A stretch of 64,000 nucleotides of DNA. It comes from Antarcticimicrobium sediminis (GTDB lineage Bacteria; Pseudomonadota; Alphaproteobacteria; Rhodobacterales; Rhodobacteraceae). Under the pieces are notes generated by a model. It was not told the origin of the DNA and searched no databases. It saw nothing but the letters and a program-made list of their open reading frames with translations. The position numbers and the translations under genes were made by a program. Below are positions 60,771 through 64,000 of this stretch, in pieces (position 1 is the stretch's first letter; every line of letters begins with the position of its first letter). Location of the stretch: positions 186,001 through 250,000 of the forward strand of contig NZ_SMFP01000006.1 in assembly GCF_004348975.1 (NCBI RefSeq), in the 5' to 3' direction.

Positions 60771-61418
60771 TCAGTCGGGTCGGCGCACATCGCGCATCCA
60801 GATTTCTGCTCCCTTGCGCACCGCCGCATGCACCGCGCGGCCCGCCGCCTCGCCCTGCGGCGTGTGCAGCCCGGCAAAGGGGGTGTCGCCCGCTGGCGCG
60901 GCCACGGCGATGCAATCGGTGCCGGTGCCGGTGGCGCGCCCGGTGGGCAGGTCGAACCCGGCCTCCATCACCGCGACCGTCCGCGCCTGGGTGACGATGG
61001 ACAAAAGTTCCAGCAGCGCCGCGTCGTTCAGCGGCAGGTCCAGATACAGCGCGATGTTGATCGTGCCCCAATCCGTGCCGGTGCGATCCATCCGGGTGCC
61101 GATGTGTTCCGCATTGCTCAGGCCCACCGTCGCAAGGCAAAAGGCGCGGATGCCCTCGACTTCTGCCTCGGCGGTCTCAAAGGCATGCAGGTGGCGCGAG
61201 GTCAGCATCGCCACCGCATCGCGCGCACCGCGCGCTGCCAGTTCGCCGTGAAACCAGCCCAGCACATCCAGATCCTCGGGCAGGTCGGCATTGCGCACCT
61301 CCCGCCACAGGATGCGCCGCGCGGTGACAAAACCGGGGCGGGTCAGCGACCAGCTCAGCACGCGGGCCTCGGCCCCCAGATCAAGCTCCAGCCAAGGATG
61401 ATCCAGCGTCACCCTCAT
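60771..61418 (-). CDS. cbiZ: Adenosylcobinamide amidohydrolase CbiZ
   Basis: A 215-residue CbiZ-family enzyme that removes the lower loop from adenosyl-corrinoids so that cobinamide can be rebuilt into B12. Family signatures include the LTSRHLHAF stretch near residue 72, VGLSNAEHIG and the C-terminal TGTGTDCIAV. It is the last gene of the btuF-btuC-btuD-cbiZ operon and overlaps btuD by four bases, which ties import of corrinoids directly to remodelling. Confidence 0.9.
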   Translation of the reverse strand: MRVTLDHPWLELDLGAEARVLSWSLTRPGFVTARRILWREVRNADLPEDLDVLGWFHGELAARGARDAVAMLTSRHLHAFETAEAEVEGIRAFCLATVGLSNAEHIGTRMDRTGTDWGTINIALYLDLPLNDAALLELLSIVTQARTVAVMEAGFDLPTGRATGTGTDCIAVAAPAGDTPFAGLHTPQGEAAGRAVHAAVRKGAEIWMRDVRRPD

Positions 61419-62173
61419 CGCGTCACCGCCATCGGTTGGAACACCGGGCCTTGCGCCGTGGTCTCATAAAACGCCGAGATGCCAAACACCCGGTCGACAT
61501 TCTCGGGCGTCAGCACCTCGCTTGGCGGGCCATCGGCGACCAGCCGCCCCCGCTCCATCATCAGCAGCCTTGTGCAATGCCGTGCCGCGAGTCCCAGATC
61601 GTGCAGCGACACGATAACCGAGCATCCCTCGTGCGCGAGATCCTCGAACACCTGCATGGTGGCGATCTGATGTGCGGGGTCGAGCCCGGCGATGGGCTCG
61701 TCCGCGATCAGCAGCGGCGTTTCCTGCGCCAGCGCCCGGGCGATCAATACGCGCCCCTGTTCTCCACCAGACAGATGCGTCGCGATGCGGCTGCGGTAGG
61801 ATTCCAGCCCCATCCGGGCGATGGCGGCATCGGTGGCGGCGCGATCCTGTGGCCGCAGCCGCGCCCCGCGTGGCAGGTGCGGGATGCGGCCCAGCGCGAT
61901 CAGCCGTTCGACCGTGACCGGCCATGCGATTTCGCGCGCCTGGGGCATCCATGCGGCGGTGCGGGCGCGTTCGGGCGCGGGCTGGGCGGCCAGCGTGCTG
62001 TCGCCGCTGGCGGGCAGCAGGCCGAGCGCGGCGCGCAACAGGGTTGTCTTGCCCGCGCCATTCGGGCCGATCAAGCCGATACATTCGCCCCGTTCAACGC
62101 GCAGGGAGACATGATCAACCACCGGGCATTCGCCGCGCAGCACCGTCAGATCGCGCAGGGTCATCAGGCTCAT
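61415..62173 (-). CDS. btuD: Vitamin B12/corrinoid ABC ATP-binding protein BtuD
   Basis: A 252-residue ATPase of the FecE/BtuD group. Walker A is GPNGAGKTT near residue 36, the signature LSGGEQGRVL, and Walker B PLLIADEPIAGL. Overlaps btuC and cbiZ by four bases each. Without cbiZ next door this could be read as an iron-siderophore ATPase; the context favours corrinoid. Confidence 0.88.
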   Translation of the reverse strand: MSLMTLRDLTVLRGECPVVDHVSLRVERGECIGLIGPNGAGKTTLLRAALGLLPASGDSTLAAQPAPERARTAAWMPQAREIAWPVTVERLIALGRIPHLPRGARLRPQDRAATDAAIARMGLESYRSRIATHLSGGEQGRVLIARALAQETPLLIADEPIAGLDPAHQIATMQVFEDLAHEGCSVIVSLHDLGLAARHCTRLLMMERGRLVADGPPSEVLTPENVDRVFGISAFYETTAQGPVFQPMAVTR

Positions 62174-63150
62174 GCCATTTCCTTCCGCGTCTTGTATATC
62201 AGATGCAGGAACAGCGGCGCCCCGACCAGCGCCATCAACACGCCCAGCTTCAGATCGCGGGCGGGCAACAATTCACGCACGGCGATATCAGCGGCCAGCA
62301 CCATCGCCGCGCCCCCCAGCGCCGAGGCCCAGAGCAGGGACGAGGGCCGCGCCCCCACTGCCGGGCGCAGCAGATGCGGCACCACCAGCCCGACGAAGCC
62401 AATCGCGCCCGCCACTGCCGTCGCCGCGCCGACACAGGCGGCGGTCCCCAGGATCAGCCGCAACCGCAGCCCGGACAGGTTCACCCCCAGCGCCTGCGCG
62501 GCGTCTTCGCCCAGCGTCAGCGCGTCCAGCCCGCGCCCGAGGCTGAGCAGCAGCGCCGCGCCCACCGCCATGAAGGGGGCGGCAAGCCAGACATGGGTAA
62601 AGCTGCGGTCGGCAAGCGAGCCCATCATCCAGAACACGATATCGGCGGCGGCAAACGGGTTGGGCGACAGGTTCAGCGCCAGCGAGGTCAGCGCCCCGGC
62701 CAGCGCCGAGATGGCAATCCCGGCAAGGATCAGGGTGATCGAGGTGCCGCGCGGTCCGGCCAGCGCCAGGATCAGCAGCACCGCCAGCACCGCCATGCCA
62801 AGCGCCGCCAGCGGCAGCGCCAGCGGGATCATCAGGCTCAGGCCCGTCTGGATCGCCAGCACCGCCCCCAGCGCCGAGGCTCCGGAGACACCGATCAGCC
62901 CCGGTTCGGCCAGCGGGTTGCGCAGATAGCCCTGCATCGCCGCGCCCGACAGGCCCAGCACCGCGCCGATCATCGCCGCCAGCAGCGCGCGCGGCAGCCG
63001 GATTTCGCGCATCACCACCGAAAGCGGGGTGCCGTCGTCCGTGATCAGTGCCCGCAGGCTTTGGCTCGCGCCCACAGGCGCTTGCCCGCTGATAAGCGAC
63101 AGCACGAAAAGCAGTGCCACCAGCGCGATCAGCCCGAGTGCCAGCCTCAT
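62170..63150 (-). CDS. btuC: Vitamin B12/corrinoid ABC permease BtuC
   Basis: A 326-residue FecCD/BtuC-family permease with about ten helices. Family motifs include LPRALLAAMIGAVLGLSGAA and FVGLVVPHLLRPAVG. It forms the channel for corrinoid passage. Overlaps btuF and btuD by four bases each. Confidence 0.88.
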   Translation of the reverse strand: MRLALGLIALVALLFVLSLISGQAPVGASQSLRALITDDGTPLSVVMREIRLPRALLAAMIGAVLGLSGAAMQGYLRNPLAEPGLIGVSGASALGAVLAIQTGLSLMIPLALPLAALGMAVLAVLLILALAGPRGTSITLILAGIAISALAGALTSLALNLSPNPFAAADIVFWMMGSLADRSFTHVWLAAPFMAVGAALLLSLGRGLDALTLGEDAAQALGVNLSGLRLRLILGTAACVGAATAVAGAIGFVGLVVPHLLRPAVGARPSSLLWASALGGAAMVLAADIAVRELLPARDLKLGVLMALVGAPLFLHLIYKTRKEMA

Positions 63151-64000
63151 TTCTTGACCTCCAGCGACAGGCGCAGATCGCGCATCTTTTGTACCGCCGA
63201 CAGGACCAGCGGCGTGCCGCAGATCCAGTCGCGGTCGGTCAGGGTTCCGGCGATGCGCGTACCCGTCAACGCGTGCAGGGCAGGGTGGGTCAGCACCTCT
63301 TCGGCGCGGGCCTGACCGGGATAGTCGCGGCCGCTGACGATTACCTCGGGCGCCAGCAGAATGAGCTGTTCCAAGGCCAGCGTTCCGCCCTGTTCCAGCC
63401 CTGCCTCGGTCGCGACATTGTCAAAACCGGCGGCGCGCAGGATGTCCCCGGCCAGCGTCCGGTCGCCCGTGGTATAGCCGTTCACATAATAAAGCGCGGC
63501 GCGCGGGCGGCGGGCGGGTGGCGCGCTGAGCCGGGCCAGATCGGCGTGAAAACGCGCGATCTGCGCCTCGGCCTCTGGCGCGCGCCCCAGTGCCGCGCCC
63601 ATCTGGGCCATGCGCTCGGGGATGTCCTCCAGCGATCTGGCGGGCGCGAAAAGTTCGACCCGGATACCCAGATCGCGCAACATCCGCACCGTGGCGGAGG
63701 CGGTGAACGTCCCGGCAAGCACCAGATCGGGGCTGAGCAGATAGACCTCCTCGGCCCCGGAGCCATTGGTGGGATAGGCTTGGGCGGCCTCGGCCATGGA
63801 AGAGCTGTCGGGGTCATGGGACAGATGCGAAAGCGACACGATCTGACCGGGGGCGGCCAGAAGCAGCGCCAGTTGATCCGTACAAAGATTGATCGAAACC
63901 ACCCGTTTCGGGGCGGTCCCGGCGGCGGCCCCCACCGGGCCGCCTGTCGCCGCGCCGGTCAGCACCAGCGCGGCGAGCAGCGATATGATCCTAGAAAGAC
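63147..64000 (-). CDS. btuF: Vitamin B12/corrinoid substrate-binding protein BtuF, 5' end cut by window
   Basis: A periplasmic binding protein of the BtuF/FecB type, with 284 codons visible. The opening KRVVSINLCTDQLALLLA and the AEEVYLLSPDLVLAGTF segment mark the group. The frame stays open to the right edge and reads LSRIISLLAALVLTGA, the core of a signal peptide, so the true start lies beyond position 64000. A cobalamin riboswitch would be expected upstream, outside the window. Overlaps btuC by four bases. Confidence 0.85.
   Translation of the reverse strand, partial: LSRIISLLAALVLTGAATGGPVGAAAGTAPKRVVSINLCTDQLALLLAAPGQIVSLSHLSHDPDSSSMAEAAQAYPTNGSGAEEVYLLSPDLVLAGTFTASATVRMLRDLGIRVELFAPARSLEDIPERMAQMGAALGRAPEAEAQIARFHADLARLSAPPARRPRAALYYVNGYTTGDRTLAGDILRAAGFDNVATEAGLEQGGTLALEQLILLAPEVIVSGRDYPGQARAEEVLTHPALHALTGTRIAGTLTDRDWICGTPLVLSAVQKMRDLRLSLEVKK

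Overview
The window is a GC-rich chromosomal segment from an alphaproteobacterium, almost certainly a Rhodobacterales (Roseobacter/Paracoccus-type) species. The basis is family recognition: a Paracoccus-style sox cluster, an NDUFA12-like complex I subunit next to mlaD, DUF2155 and aat, and a BMP purine transporter coupled to xanthine dehydrogenase. Recurrent 'CCTCCGGCGGGGATATTT' intergenic elements are also, as I recall, common in this order. No tRNA, rRNA, CRISPR array, prophage or insertion sequence was recognised.

Layout. 0-3.4 kb: 3' end of a GlcD/D-lactate dehydrogenase-like flavoprotein and a dimethylglycine/sarcosine dehydrogenase-like enzyme. 3.6-5.8 kb (minus): AhpD-like protein, DUF938 methyltransferase and D-amino acid dehydrogenase. 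5.9-15.3 kb (minus): one tight operon, xdhA-xdhB-xdhC followed by a complete BMP-type ABC importer and a terminator, which I read as a purine uptake and oxidation unit. 16-18 kb: lepA. 18-22.7 kb: small genes, including a periplasmic DsrE-like protein and an SQR-like flavoprotein. 22.7-26 kb: zinc uptake, zur-znuC-znuB divergent from znuA with two Zur-box-like palindromes between them.

26-36.2 kb: thiosulfate oxidation (soxS-R-T on minus; soxVW, soxXYZA and soxBCD on plus). 36.4-43.5 kb: housekeeping genes (clpP, clpX, ridA-like, NDUFA12-like, mlaD, DUF2155, aat, accC, accB, a PAS-LuxR regulator). 43.5-52.4 kb: thiolase, acyl-CoA synthetase and SDR genes converging on a five-gene Liv-type (HAAT) ABC importer. 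52.7-57.5 kb: an XRE/DUF2083 regulator, then a response regulator, a two-TM protein and an SSS-symporter histidine kinase. 57.6-59.9 kb: a sulfide/persulfide operon (DUF442, two YeeE/YedE proteins, persulfide dioxygenase). 60-64 kb: two small proteins and cbiZ-btuD-btuC-btuF for corrinoid salvage; btuF runs off the right edge.

The most interesting pattern is regulatory. A 16-bp ATTC-N8-GAAT-like site recurs upstream of the DsrE gene, the SQR-like gene, soxS/soxV, soxX, soxB and, more weakly, the persulfide dioxygenase. The encoded SoxR/SqrR-like repressor keeps both sensor cysteines, so one persulfide-responsive regulon may link loci spread over 40 kb. Other points worth a second look are an apparent in-frame palindromic-repeat insertion in xdhB, a 12-bp x 8 tandem repeat in soxD, and the symporter-kinase cassette with its two-TM partner.
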